DNA of 64,000 nucleotides from an uncultured Dechloromonas sp. Lineage in GTDB: Bacteria > Pseudomonadota > Gammaproteobacteria > Burkholderiales > Rhodocyclaceae. Under the pieces are notes generated by a model. It ran no database searches, was not told the DNA's origin, and was given only the letters and a program-made list of their open reading frames with translations. The stretch is taken from assembly GCF_945957265.1 (NCBI RefSeq), contig NZ_CAMFKO010000001.1, positions 1-64,000 of the forward strand, in the 5' to 3' direction. A program made the translations under genes and the position numbers. Shown here piece by piece: positions 1 to 7,792 of this stretch (positions are counted from its first letter, which is position 1; every line of letters starts with the position of its first letter).

Positions 1-260
1 ATTTACTTGAGTGCCGCCAGCCGTGTTCACGGGGCGGTATTTCAGCAGCCTGTTAGGGGTCTAAGTCAGACTGGGTTCACAGCCGCGAAATCACAGCTTT
101 CGCCCGTCTCAATGGGCATTGCTGTGATGCGTTAGGGCATGCCCCTAAGCCAACACTATGAGAAATCATGGGGTGCCAAGTGAGCTATACCTCTCTATTG
201 CATCACTTCAAAACCCATACATTCAACTTCAATAAATAACTGAAATTTCTCAGCGAAAAA
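1..260. other. Left-edge intergenic region with nested hairpins
   Basis: No coding frame is supported here. The stretch holds two inverted repeats. The first is a nested stem, ATCACAGC at 90-97 with GCTGTGAT at 121-128, enclosing GCCC (102-105) with GGGC (114-117). The second is the near-palindrome TTAGGGCATGCCCCTAA at 132-148. It lies directly upstream of the integrase, so it may hold the integrase promoter or an element end. No copy of the tRNA-Pro 3' end is present, so I cannot call it an attachment site. Confidence 0.4.
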
Positions 261-1511
261 ATGTTCCCTGTAACCTACGAATTTTCGGAGATTGCGCACC
301 AATTAAACATTGTCATGGCAGAACCGGGCGTTAATCGAAACGCCGGGACCTGTTTAATTGACGCCATCACCGACCTAGATGCCACCAAGGAATACCTTGC
401 TCGTTTCAGAAATAAAACAAAAACTTATAGGTCCTACGAAAAGGAAATATCGCGATTTCTGATTTGGTGTACATGTTGCCGACAAGTCGCTCTCTCGGGT
501 GTTCTCAAGAACGACTGCGAAGCGTACAAAGACTTTCTTGCCTCGATACCGCCAAGCTGGATTGGCCATCCGGTAAAACGTGGTTCACCTAAATGGCGAC
601 CATTTGCTGGCCAACTATCACCAGACTCTCAAAAATATGCCGTCCAAACATTACGCCATTTTTTTCAATGGCTTGTTGACGCTCGCTATTTACACGGCAA
701 TCCGTGGAATATGGTGCTTGACCCGAATACTGAACAATCGGATGAGCCTCTAATGGTCGAAAAGGCTATTCCGTCTGAGCTCTGGGAAAAACTCGTCAAG
801 CGCGATGGAATTCTTCACAAGATATGTCACTCAGACTTAAAGCTCGCTGCCGGCCAAATTGTCCGTCCACGAAGCACCTTAGCAAAACCAATACAGTATC
901 GGATAGCGAGAGCAGCTATTTTGTTAATGGGCTTTGCTGGACTTAGGCGAGAAGAGGCATGCGGTGCGTCAAGAACACACCTGAAACCCGTGATTGAAAC
1001 TCACGGGGAACTTTGGGAGCTTCGAGTTTTAGGGAAACGTAGCAAATGGCGTACCGTTTACCTACCGAGCATGGTGATTGAGGCCTTGAAATCACACTGG
1101 GAAGATAGAGGCTTGGATTTTTTTGACGTGCCAAATCACCCTCTACTCTCCCCCGTCGTTGTACCCAATACGCCGGCTGCAGTTGAAAAACATCTGATTG
1201 AAAACGGCTCGGCGCACAATCTAGCACAACGGCCATTTACCCCAGATGGACTATATCAGGTTGTCAAAGCGGCCCTTCACCGCATGGCATCCGACAAGAA
1301 CCTTGACCTGAGCCAAGCGGAGAGAGAACTGCTGCGTTTGGCGGCACCGCATGCGCTCCGACACACTTTCGCTACTCAGGCGGCAGCACTCGGCATGCCA
1401 ATCGACGTTTTGCAACGTCTCTTAGGACACGTTTCACAAGCGACCACATCCCTATACGTAAAGGCTGAACGCTCAAGAAGCATTCAGGAGGTTCAGAAAA
1501 TATATGCCTGA
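261..1511 (+). CDS. Tyrosine-type site-specific recombinase (integrase)
   Basis: A 416-residue tyrosine recombinase that would cut and rejoin DNA during integration or excision of a mobile element. The catalytic set is visible: Arg229 in GFAGLRREE, a probable Lys in LGKRSKWR near 259, His364-x-x-Arg367 in HALRHTFAT, His390 in RLLGH and the nucleophile Tyr399 in TTSLYVKAE. The N-terminal half (about 35-150) is the core-binding SAM-like domain, including a FFQWLVDARYLHGNPW segment typical of the family. Length is normal and the frame intact, so the enzyme may be active. Codon use is more AT-rich than in the core genes to the right. It is the left-most gene of the island that ends at tRNA-Pro. 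Whether it serves that tRNA site cannot be told from this window. Confidence 0.93.
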   Translation: MFPVTYEFSEIAHQLNIVMAEPGVNRNAGTCLIDAITDLDATKEYLARFRNKTKTYRSYEKEISRFLIWCTCCRQVALSGVLKNDCEAYKDFLASIPPSWIGHPVKRGSPKWRPFAGQLSPDSQKYAVQTLRHFFQWLVDARYLHGNPWNMVLDPNTEQSDEPLMVEKAIPSELWEKLVKRDGILHKICHSDLKLAAGQIVRPRSTLAKPIQYRIARAAILLMGFAGLRREEACGASRTHLKPVIETHGELWELRVLGKRSKWRTVYLPSMVIEALKSHWEDRGLDFFDVPNHPLLSPVVVPNTPAAVEKHLIENGSAHNLAQRPFTPDGLYQVVKAALHRMASDKNLDLSQAERELLRLAAPHALRHTFATQAAALGMPIDVLQRLLGHVSQATTSLYVKAERSRSIQEVQKIYA

Positions 1512-1679
1512 TAGCGATAAGTTTCCCAACCCGCGTTTATTCCAATTAAATTAACTCTGATAATAGCAGTTATTAGGTTAAACATGTATTTGTCATTTTC
1601 CGGAAAGTATGTGACGCAACAAGCTATTAACTGATTGAGGCAGCATTCCTAATAGAAAGCTTCAGCAACACTGAAAATA

Positions 1680-1708
1680 AACACCCCCGCATGGCGGGGG
1701 TGTTGAGA
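1680..1708. terminator. Hairpin between convergent integrase and XRE gene
   Basis: A strong stem, CACCCCCGC-ATG-GCGGGGGTG, lies between two convergent genes. It is about 170 bp beyond the integrase stop and just after the XRE gene stop on the minus strand. The flanking A/T tracts are short, so termination strength is uncertain. Confidence 0.6.
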
Positions 1709-1712
1709 GACG

Positions 1713-2213
1713 CTAGTTAGACCTCGGTTGCGTTTTGAGTGAGCCAAGCAGCGATTCCGTCATCCAAGGCCAGCGCTTTTTTCCTGTGATGTAGTGGCGT
1801 CCTGAAACTTGGCCAAAAAGGACGGCTACAAGGTGCTGGACCGGCACAGGCATCGCCAGAAGGTCATTCCAGTCAACAGCCAATTCCAGCGCTTCTGGCG
1901 AATTTGCTAGGTCGCGCATCGCCACAGCGAGTTCATCCTGAAAGCTGACCGTAGGCTCGACAAAGTCTTCATGCCTGAGCTTTCCGGTCAGCAAAAAGCA
2001 AATGACCGCCGGCAACTCGAGAACTTTCGCAGCCGCCCGAACAACCTCGTCGCTTGCCACTGAAAAACGCTTGTCCCCAACAAGCAGTTGCGACATGTAG
2101 CTTGTGCTAATGCCTAGCATCCCTGCCAACGTCGAAACCGCCACGCCCTCTACATCTCTTCGCACCGCCAGCATAGTGGCGAGCGCATCCCTATTGCTCT
2201 TTTCACATTTCAT
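1713..2213 (-). CDS. XRE-family DNA-binding regulator (hypothetical)
   Basis: About 166 residues. Residues 15-60 read like a Cro/CI helix-turn-helix (VSTLAGMLGISTSYMSQLLVG), followed by an alpha-helical tail with no recognised domain. The start at 2213 is chosen over an upstream ATG because AAGAGGTCAAG sits just before it as a good Shine-Dalgarno sequence. A gene of this type in an integrase/endonuclease island is most likely a local repressor, but its targets are not visible. DNA binding is well supported; the role is inference. Confidence 0.75.
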   Translation of the reverse strand: MKCEKSNRDALATMLAVRRDVEGVAVSTLAGMLGISTSYMSQLLVGDKRFSVASDEVVRAAAKVLELPAVICFLLTGKLRHEDFVEPTVSFQDELAVAMRDLANSPEALELAVDWNDLLAMPVPVQHLVAVLFGQVSGRHYITGKKRWPWMTESLLGSLKTQPRSN

Positions 2214-2393
2214 CTTGACCTCTTGAGTGCGGGCACATGCCCACAGTCGTATAGCCAAGCTTCACAAACAGCTCGCACGCCCTATGCCACTGGCAGCGAA
2301 AGCCATTCACCACCGGCGAAAAAGTTTCCGCACTAATAGAGCGAATTTAAATTCCAGGAGTTATCAACTGCTTCTCGCAACGAGATTGCTCAT

Positions 2394-2801
2394 ATGAGAC
2401 ATCGAAACCTGTTTCGCGGCCTTGTCTACGATGGCGACTGGCATACCCGATTGTGTAGCGCCTTGGCGCTTGCCAGGAAAGGTGTCGAGTCGGCTGAAAT
2501 AATGGAAGCAATTGTCCGACTTGAAGACCTCCTGGCCCAGCGAGATGAATGTGTTCATAAAGTTTCTGTTAGCCTGGATGTTCCCGACGAGCTCGACCCC
2601 GCACACACCCACCGACAGCTCTTCGAAGAGTTAGCTGCAGAACAAGGCGAACTAAAATTGCTTGTGCCAAGAACGCTGGAACTGACCATTACATTGCGAG
2701 GCAGTCGGTCTCGCGCAGAAGCGGAAGCCCGAGGCATGCTTAGGCGCGCCCTGACGCGGCATCTCGCCGGCATTGCCTTCAAACGGAAATTGGGCGACTA
2801 G
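2394..2801 (+). CDS. Hypothetical protein, island gene
   Basis: A 135-residue frame I do not recognise. It is charged, mostly alpha-helical in character, has no signal peptide and is rich in Arg and Leu towards the C-terminus. It runs divergently from the XRE regulator and convergently into the HNH endonuclease, overlapping its last four bases. This tight end-to-end packing is the main reason to believe it over the shorter opposite-strand frame at 2364-2612. The ribosome-binding site before the ATG is weak, so the start is uncertain. Confidence 0.5.
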   Translation: MRHRNLFRGLVYDGDWHTRLCSALALARKGVESAEIMEAIVRLEDLLAQRDECVHKVSVSLDVPDELDPAHTHRQLFEELAAEQGELKLLVPRTLELTITLRGSRSRAEAEARGMLRRALTRHLAGIAFKRKLGD

Positions 2802-3964
2802 GTCTTACGGAAGCAGTTTTCTCGATGCCACGCCAGATAGGGCAAATGGTTTTCAGCCAAACCCAAAACCTGCTCTGAGCCAGATATTCCAGCCATTGTG
2901 CGTTGATGTATGGTGAGCGCCGTCGAGACTTGGATTTTCCCCGAGTCGTAGAAAGTAACCCACCCGCCATCAAAGAGAGCATCTAAGTGAGGCGCCAACA
3001 ATAAACCATTGAAGACATCCAGTCGTTCACTGTCGGTATCGCACTTCGCCCACGGCTTGATGTGCGAGGCACGTAGCAGTTCGACCACATCCAGACCTGT
3101 GATGGCGCATCGCCCTCCCCAATACCCTATGAGCTCTCGGCGGAAGATGTCCTGCCCCACTCGCTGAGTAACCAGGCGCTGAACCTCCGTTGAATCCGGA
3201 ACTTGTTTAGCCCTACTCTGGAACTCCTTCAGAGGATTACCACTGACCGCTTGAGCAATTTCTGCTCCCCGCTGAAGCGCACGGTGCAATTCATGGTAGC
3301 CGGCAATACCATTCAATCGAACAGCCCACGGCAAAGGATTAGATACAATCGGAACCCCTAGGTCGCCAGAGAGCCGCCGGCCAACAGATTCGATTGACAC
3401 GCCAATATCATAACCATCGGTACGCGACTGAACCCCAAGCTGAACTGGAGATGAAGTCGATTTGAATACCAGCCAGGCATCACGTAACTCAGGCGTCAGG
3501 TCGAAACCTGCGTCAATAGCCGCCTTCTCGATACGAGTGCGCTCAAGGGACGTCGAAGTGCTGGCCTTCGCGGTCAAGGGCGATGCGTACCAACGAAGAA
3601 GTGCCTGCAATGTTTCTCCGTCAGACACTACACACGAGGTCTGATTCGGGGCTGCAAGCCTTGAGTCTTGGTTACTTTTGATTCGAGAACCTTCGTACGG
3701 TGAGTCTGAAGGCTCAATGCCCGCGATTACCGGTAATTCACATTTTTCAAGAATGACCCGGGTTTGCTGGGCCGGATGGAATCCGGTAGTCACATCAGTG
3801 TTGCCCAGCACAATCGCAAACTGTCGCCCCAAGGTGCCGCCGACAGCAAAAAGCTGCGCCTTGGTACGAGAAACATCGTCGAACCGATGAATGCCCAGTT
3901 CCTTGGCCAACGGGCCATCAACTACCTGTAAAGCCTCTCTGGCTGGGTACTTTGATACGGTCAT
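2798..3964 (-). CDS. HNH endonuclease (HNH_2 type), restriction-like
   Basis: A 388-residue protein whose last third carries an HNH nuclease of the HNH_2 type. Visible elements are YWGGRCAITGL, LLRASHIKPW (the central His) and VFNGLLLAPHLDALFDGGW (the Asn/His end). Such nucleases are common as the cutting domain of restriction enzymes, with a variable N-terminal target-recognition region. Here the first ~270 residues match no fold I know and could do that job. No methyltransferase is nearby, so it may be a modification-dependent (type IV-like) or solitary nuclease. GGAAAG precedes the ATG, and the gene starts only 19 bp after the chimeric helicase/ATPase frame on the same strand, so the two were probably one operon. 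Confidence 0.85.
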   Translation of the reverse strand: MTVSKYPAREALQVVDGPLAKELGIHRFDDVSRTKAQLFAVGGTLGRQFAIVLGNTDVTTGFHPAQQTRVILEKCELPVIAGIEPSDSPYEGSRIKSNQDSRLAAPNQTSCVVSDGETLQALLRWYASPLTAKASTSTSLERTRIEKAAIDAGFDLTPELRDAWLVFKSTSSPVQLGVQSRTDGYDIGVSIESVGRRLSGDLGVPIVSNPLPWAVRLNGIAGYHELHRALQRGAEIAQAVSGNPLKEFQSRAKQVPDSTEVQRLVTQRVGQDIFRRELIGYWGGRCAITGLDVVELLRASHIKPWAKCDTDSERLDVFNGLLLAPHLDALFDGGWVTFYDSGKIQVSTALTIHQRTMAGISGSEQVLGLAENHLPYLAWHRENCFRKT

Positions 3965-3983
3965 TCGTTACTTTCCATGGCTG

Positions 3984-5627
3984 CTAAAAACCCGGCAGGC
4001 GGTTGTCGAGGCGCTTCTTGAACAGGGAATCCTGCTCATCGCCGGGTTTCAGTTCCAGAACCAAGTAAGGGGCTTGGCACAGAGATGCGGGCGGCGGTGA
4101 CGTTGTAGTTACGATGTATTGAAATGGAACTGAATTTCCCTGCTGCAGTTGGCCTTCAGCCTCGCGGACAAGGGACAAGTAATCTCGATAGAGTCGCTCG
4201 CTCATGTCGGCCTCTCGGGGACAATCGTGAACGATGAGTCCGGGGTGAAGGCTGAGCTCAGATACGGCTGAGTCCAGCAATGTCGTGATGTCGCCGAGTA
4301 GAACCTCCAGAACTTGGTAGGCCTCACCACCAACACCCAGTTCAAAAGGTCGAAGGTCGGACTCCGGATTGAATACCCCAAAGCCATCGGCGCCGAGCAT
4401 CTTGTTTGCTACTTGCTTGGTCAATGCTTTAAGGGTTTCACTGCGGGATGAGGTTTCCCGCCAGGTACTGGGTCGCTTGAACTCCTTACCTAGCTTGGAG
4501 CGAGAACTGCCAGAGACCAGATATTCGACGTTGCGACGGTCCTCATCACGAGGTTTACCAGTCGTGATGAACCAGTTGGCCGCCACCGGGTTCTCATCTT
4601 CCGTCAGGCCCCAGGGCTCTCGCAGGTTGGCAAAGCTGGACGTCTTCAGCTTGTCGAGTTCTGTACGGTCGAGATACCGCGAAGCCAGGCAGAGACCTTG
4701 GCGCATGGCATCGAAGAGCTTTACCAGCAGGCGCTTGCGGACTACGGGGGATGCTGCTTGGAGTGCCAAGGGCGCATCGGACCATTCGGATGCATCCCCG
4801 ACCAAGTCATCCAGGTCCTGGTACTCGATGTGCACCAGCCCCAACTGCTCAAGGTTCGGATTGTTGAAGCGCCAGCCACGCCTCAGGTCGAAGTACACGC
4901 GGTACCCAAGAATCGCCCGCATGATGTCCTGAACTTGCCGGCGAGCATTGCCCTTGATGTCAGGTTCTTGCATGTACTCTGCCCGAACCCCAGGGTCGTC
5001 ACGGTCAAAGCCTAGGGACCTAAACACAGCGTCTGACACTTCGGACTCGGTTAGGCTTCCACCGGCCTTCTGAACGGCTGCCAACAGAGCGGCGCGCTGG
5101 AGCATGACCTGGAGAAAGTCGTTGAAGTGGCCAACCTGAAGCGCGGCATCCTGCCGGTTGTCAGTGAAACCCAAGACCTTCTTGGCCACCTCTTGCAGCT
5201 GGTCGTCTTCTTCGTAGAGGTAGCGCAGGGCCGACAGAGTCAGCATGGTGGTGGCAGAGCTTCGCCCTTCACCAGACAAGCCCGTCAGGCGGAGCGACTC
5301 CTTGCCAGCAAACGGATGAACAACGCCACAGCGGAGGCAGAATCCGAAACTCCCTGGAATGAACCATCCCGGCGTGCCATCGGCCGTATGGTACCCCTCA
5401 GTATTCACGCGTACATGAACCGGCTGACGTTTCTTGTAGGTGGACTTGAGTTTCAGGTCGCCATCGACCTTCTGCTCCAGCCAGGTTTCGGGGTAAGCGC
5501 GCATATATACGCATAAGAACACCGTGAAATAGAAGCTGTTTTCGTTATTACAAAACCAGTGCCCGATGTCGGCGTCAAGTAAAGGCGATGCAGGCGTCGA
5601 GCAAAAACGATGCGGGCGCCAAGTCAA
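3984..5627 (-). pseudogene. Chimeric remnant: helicase middle fused to tail of SMC-like ATPase
   Basis: An open frame of 547 codons that reads as two unrelated gene pieces joined in frame. Residues ~44-380 look like the C-terminal half of a large SF2 DEAD/DEAH helicase of the kind found in phage-defence loci, with KVLGFTDNRQDAALQVGHFND at ~148-168 and LVSGSSRSKLGKEFK at ~375. No Walker A or DEAD motif is present, so the N-terminal motor half is missing. Residues ~430-547 look like the end of an SMC/RecN-type ATPase: a signature-like FELGVGGEAYQVLEVLL, a Walker B-like GLIVHDCPREADMSE and PFQYIVTTTSPPP. A deletion between two neighbouring genes would explain this. The first ~38 codons are translated from 22-bp repeats and are not native protein. 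Function is very likely lost; the domain assignment is from memory of the families. Confidence 0.7.
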
Positions 5628-5651
5628 TGCGATGTGGACGTCAAGTTGTCA
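5564..5651. repeat. Four tandem 22-bp direct repeats
   Basis: Four copies in exact 22-bp register: 5564-5585, 5586-5607, 5608-5629 and 5630-5651. Each begins CGATG and carries a GGCGTCAAG-like core, with about 5-8 mismatches between copies. They cover the apparent 5' end of the helicase remnant. Multiple ~20-bp repeats are typical of the ends of IS21-family insertion sequences and of iterons. Here a decayed IS end seems the better fit, but no transposase is present in the window. Confidence 0.8.
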
Positions 5652-5786
5652 GAGTCGGCCATAAAAATTTAATGCCAACTATTCTCAGGTAGTTTTTCCG
5701 AAAAACTGCTTTCAGCGCTCCTGGCCCGGAAATCATGGTGGTTGATTGTGCGTATACACACTCACCCAGACCACCGTATATCCATC

Positions 5787-5990
5787 ATGACCAAGAAAAC
5801 AAGCTCGCGGCACTCACCTTCCACCCTTCAACTTTCTGTCCGAGTCCCTCGTACGCTTCATCAGCAGTTTTACGAAGAGTGTGCCCTTCGAGGGATAACT
5901 GGTTCCGACATGTTACGGAGCATGATGGCCCAGTTTGTCGAGCTAGCTGGGCAGAATGCCACCAAGGCGAAGGAGGAGCAGCATGGTTAA
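5787..5990 (+). CDS. Small ribbon-helix-helix-like DNA-binding protein
   Basis: 67 residues from the ATG at 5787; a TTG at 5742 would add 15. Residues 12-50 (LQLSVRVPRTLHQQFYEEC then GITGSDMLRSMMAQFV) fit a short beta strand followed by two helices, as in CopG/Arc-type regulators. Such proteins commonly regulate plasmid or island genes or act as antitoxins. It overlaps a downstream ATG at 5983, preceded by AAGGAGGAG, so translation of the next gene is probably coupled. Fold assignment is by pattern only. Confidence 0.7.
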   Translation: MTKKTSSRHSPSTLQLSVRVPRTLHQQFYEECALRGITGSDMLRSMMAQFVELAGQNATKAKEEQHG

Positions 5991-6001
5991 GCTTTGCCCA
6001 G

Positions 6002-6451
6002 ATGCGGATGCGGTACAACCGATGGAACCTCGAAATACCGAAGCTTCTCTCCGTCAGCTTTGAAGATGGTGAGCCTTCAGGGGATTTCAAAGGGAGCGAT
6101 ATCCTACTGCTGAAGGTTTCCGTTTCACTAGCCGAGCTGTTTGGTCCTGGCGAATGGACCGCAATCGACAAAAGAGCCGTGGGCTATGATGGCCTGCAGG
6201 GCTGGCTTTCGAACTTCTACGCGGGACACGCACGAGGCAGGTGGGTAGATGTCGCTTGGCTACAGAAATTAAGCGGCTACAAATCCCACATTCGGAACTT
6301 CAGGGCGGGCCTAGTCACAGCGCTAGACAAGCTCAAGTCGGAGCAAGTACCGGAAGGATGCAGAGTAAAGGATTACCACTTCTCCAAAGACGGAGAAAAA
6401 TTGCTAGTTCTTCGACCTGGCTGGACCAAGCCATCGGAAGCCTCAGTGTGA
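6002..6451 (+). CDS. Hypothetical protein, possibly winged-helix
   Basis: 149 residues from ATG 6002. Not recognised with confidence. The text WLQKLSGYKSHIRNFRAGLV followed by a charged segment and DYHFSKDGEKLLVLRP suggests a helix-turn-helix with a beta wing, as in some plasmid replication initiators. It follows the ribbon-helix-helix gene. The strong ribosome-binding site AAGGAGGAG actually serves an ATG at 5983 in another frame, which stops after 26 codons. Either the real start is 6002 with a weak site, or a frameshift has separated the start from the body. Confidence 0.6.
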   Translation: MRMRYNRWNLEIPKLLSVSFEDGEPSGDFKGSDILLLKVSVSLAELFGPGEWTAIDKRAVGYDGLQGWLSNFYAGHARGRWVDVAWLQKLSGYKSHIRNFRAGLVTALDKLKSEQVPEGCRVKDYHFSKDGEKLLVLRPGWTKPSEASV

Positions 6452-6635
6452 CAACCTCTCATAAAGAAACTTTGGTATTTCAACCGATAGGCAAATAATA
6501 AATACCCATTTATTTTGAATTCTGACAGGTATTTATTCGCCGTTTTATATAAGAAAAACCGAATTATTGATTCAAGTAAAACATTTTCGATTTATATACC
6601 CAAGCACAAGAAAGCATATTTCGAACGTTTCACTA

Positions 6636-6922
6636 TTGGCCCCCAGATTTTCTACCGTGAAGTTTTTGGGGGCCAATTGGAGTATCAAACCCGGGGAAAA
6701 GCACCTGACCATGTATTCCCGTTCCATCAAGGGTTCATCATCGCAATTTCAGGAAGCCCTCTACAGAGTAAAGCCTGATAGCGCCGCTGTCCCAGCACCA
6801 GCAACGAAAACAACCTTGTTTGGAGGTGGTTTTTGTTAGTCGATTTTCTGTGAATCGACGCGGGACAAGGACTTGGAAGTTGGGGCCAAGCAAATGCCTG
6901 CTGGCCCCCAAACTGGCCCCCA
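6636..6922. repeat. Five TGGCCCCCA-type repeats beside tRNA-Pro, candidate integrase arm sites
   Basis: TTGGCCCCCA at 6636-6645 and its reverse complement at 6667-6676 form one inverted pair. A variant, TTGGGGCCAA, is at 6880-6889. Direct copies of CTGGCCCCCA are at 6901-6910 and 6913-6922. Clusters of this kind lie next to attachment sites of elements integrated at tRNA 3' ends, where the integrase binds them as arm sites. That reading is inference from position. Confidence 0.55.
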
Positions 6923-6947
6923 AAACGCGAAATAAAGAAACATAAAG

Positions 6948-6973
6948 CAAAAAGGCCAATCCGAAGATTGGCC
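6948..6973 (-). terminator. Rho-independent terminator of tRNA-Pro
   Basis: Read on the minus strand, the stem GGCCAATC with a TTCG loop and GATTGGCC is followed by a run of five T. It lies about 29 bp past the tRNA-Pro 3' end. Confidence 0.85.
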
Positions 6974-7001
6974 TAACTGCTTGTTTTTACCGCTTTATTT
7001 C

Positions 7002-7079
<78 letters not shown>

Positions 7080-7115
7080 CACGAGCCCTGCATTATATCT
7101 GAACTGCGGCCATTT

Positions 7116-7496
7116 TCACAGCTGCAACATATCAATTATGGATTTCAATTCGCCGCGCAGGCCGCCCGGCATTTTGACGCCCTCCGGAACCTCGGCCGCA
7201 AGCACGTCGACGGCACCGCCCTCGTCCAGCCGGTTGCGGGCGCCACTTATCGTAAACCCCTGATTATAAAGAAGCTCACGAATGCGGCGTACCAGCAGGA
7301 CTTCATGATGCTGGTAATAGCGACGGTTGCCCCGCCGCTTCACTGGCTTCAACTGATTGAATTCCTGCTCCCAGTAGCGCAGCACATGGGGTTTGACGCC
7401 GCACAGCTCGCTGACCTCACCGATGGTGAAGTAGCGCTTGGCGGGGATCGGCGGCAACTCATCGCCGCCTGCAGTCTTATGCCGTGGTTCCATCAA
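7116..7496 (-). CDS. MerR-family transcriptional regulator
   Basis: 126 residues. Residues ~22-90 form a MerR winged helix-turn-helix: [25 protein letters not shown], then the wing RRGNRRYY and the helix [12 protein letters not shown]. No metal-binding cysteine cluster or large effector domain follows, so the ligand is unknown. It overlaps the end of ihfA by about 20 bp and closes the thrS-pheT-ihfA operon, its usual place in beta- and gammaproteobacteria. Confidence 0.9.
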   Translation of the reverse strand: MMEPRHKTAGGDELPPIPAKRYFTIGEVSELCGVKPHVLRYWEQEFNQLKPVKRRGNRRYYQHHEVLLVRRIRELLYNQGFTISGARNRLDEGGAVDVLAAEVPEGVKMPGGLRGELKSIIDMLQL

Positions 7497-7779
7497 AGGC
7501 TAGTTCAACATCCGACTTGAGTTTCTGGCTGGCATGGAAGGTCACGACACGACGTGCCGTAATGGGGATTTCCTGGCCGGTCTTGGGGTTGCGCCCCGGG
7601 CGCTGCGGCTTGTCGCGCAACTGAAAATTGCCGAAACCGGACAGCTTGACGCCATCCCCGGTTTCGAGGGCATTACGGATTTCTTCGAAGAAGGCCTCGA
7701 CCATGTCCTTGGCCTCACGCTTGTTGAGGCCTACTTTTTCAAACAACAGGTCGGCGAGTTCGGCTTTTGTCAGCGTCAT
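7477..7779 (-). CDS. ihfA: Integration host factor subunit alpha
   Basis: 100 residues from [23 protein letters not shown]-alpha pairs with IHF-beta and bends DNA sharply at specific sites, acting in recombination, replication and sigma-54 transcription. The HU/IHF signature is clear ([20 protein letters not shown]), including the Pro that intercalates at the bend. The start at 7779 gives the standard family length; the longer frame upstream would run into pheT. It begins 13 bp after the pheT stop, so the two are co-transcribed. Confidence 0.96.
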   Translation of the reverse strand: MTLTKAELADLLFEKVGLNKREAKDMVEAFFEEIRNALETGDGVKLSGFGNFQLRDKPQRPGRNPKTGQEIPITARRVVTFHASQKLKSDVELAFDGTTA

Positions 7780-7792
7780 CGTTATTGTTCCG

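Larger units (their letters stand above)
6452..7001. other. AT-rich gene-free end of the island
   Basis: About 550 bp with no convincing gene. Two overlapping short frames at 6515-6839 compete in different frames and look like chance. It holds an inverted repeat, AATAAATACC at 6497-6506 with GGTATTTATT at 6528-6537, the TGGCCCCCA repeats listed separately, and the tRNA-Pro terminator. Confidence 0.6.

Noticed and set aside
2364-2612. 82-codon minus-strand frame
   Set aside because: It overlaps the better packed plus-strand frame at 2394-2801 and has no family resemblance.
6515-6839. Two short overlapping frames in the AT-rich island end
   Set aside because: They compete in different frames, lack ribosome-binding sites and overlap the candidate arm-site repeats.
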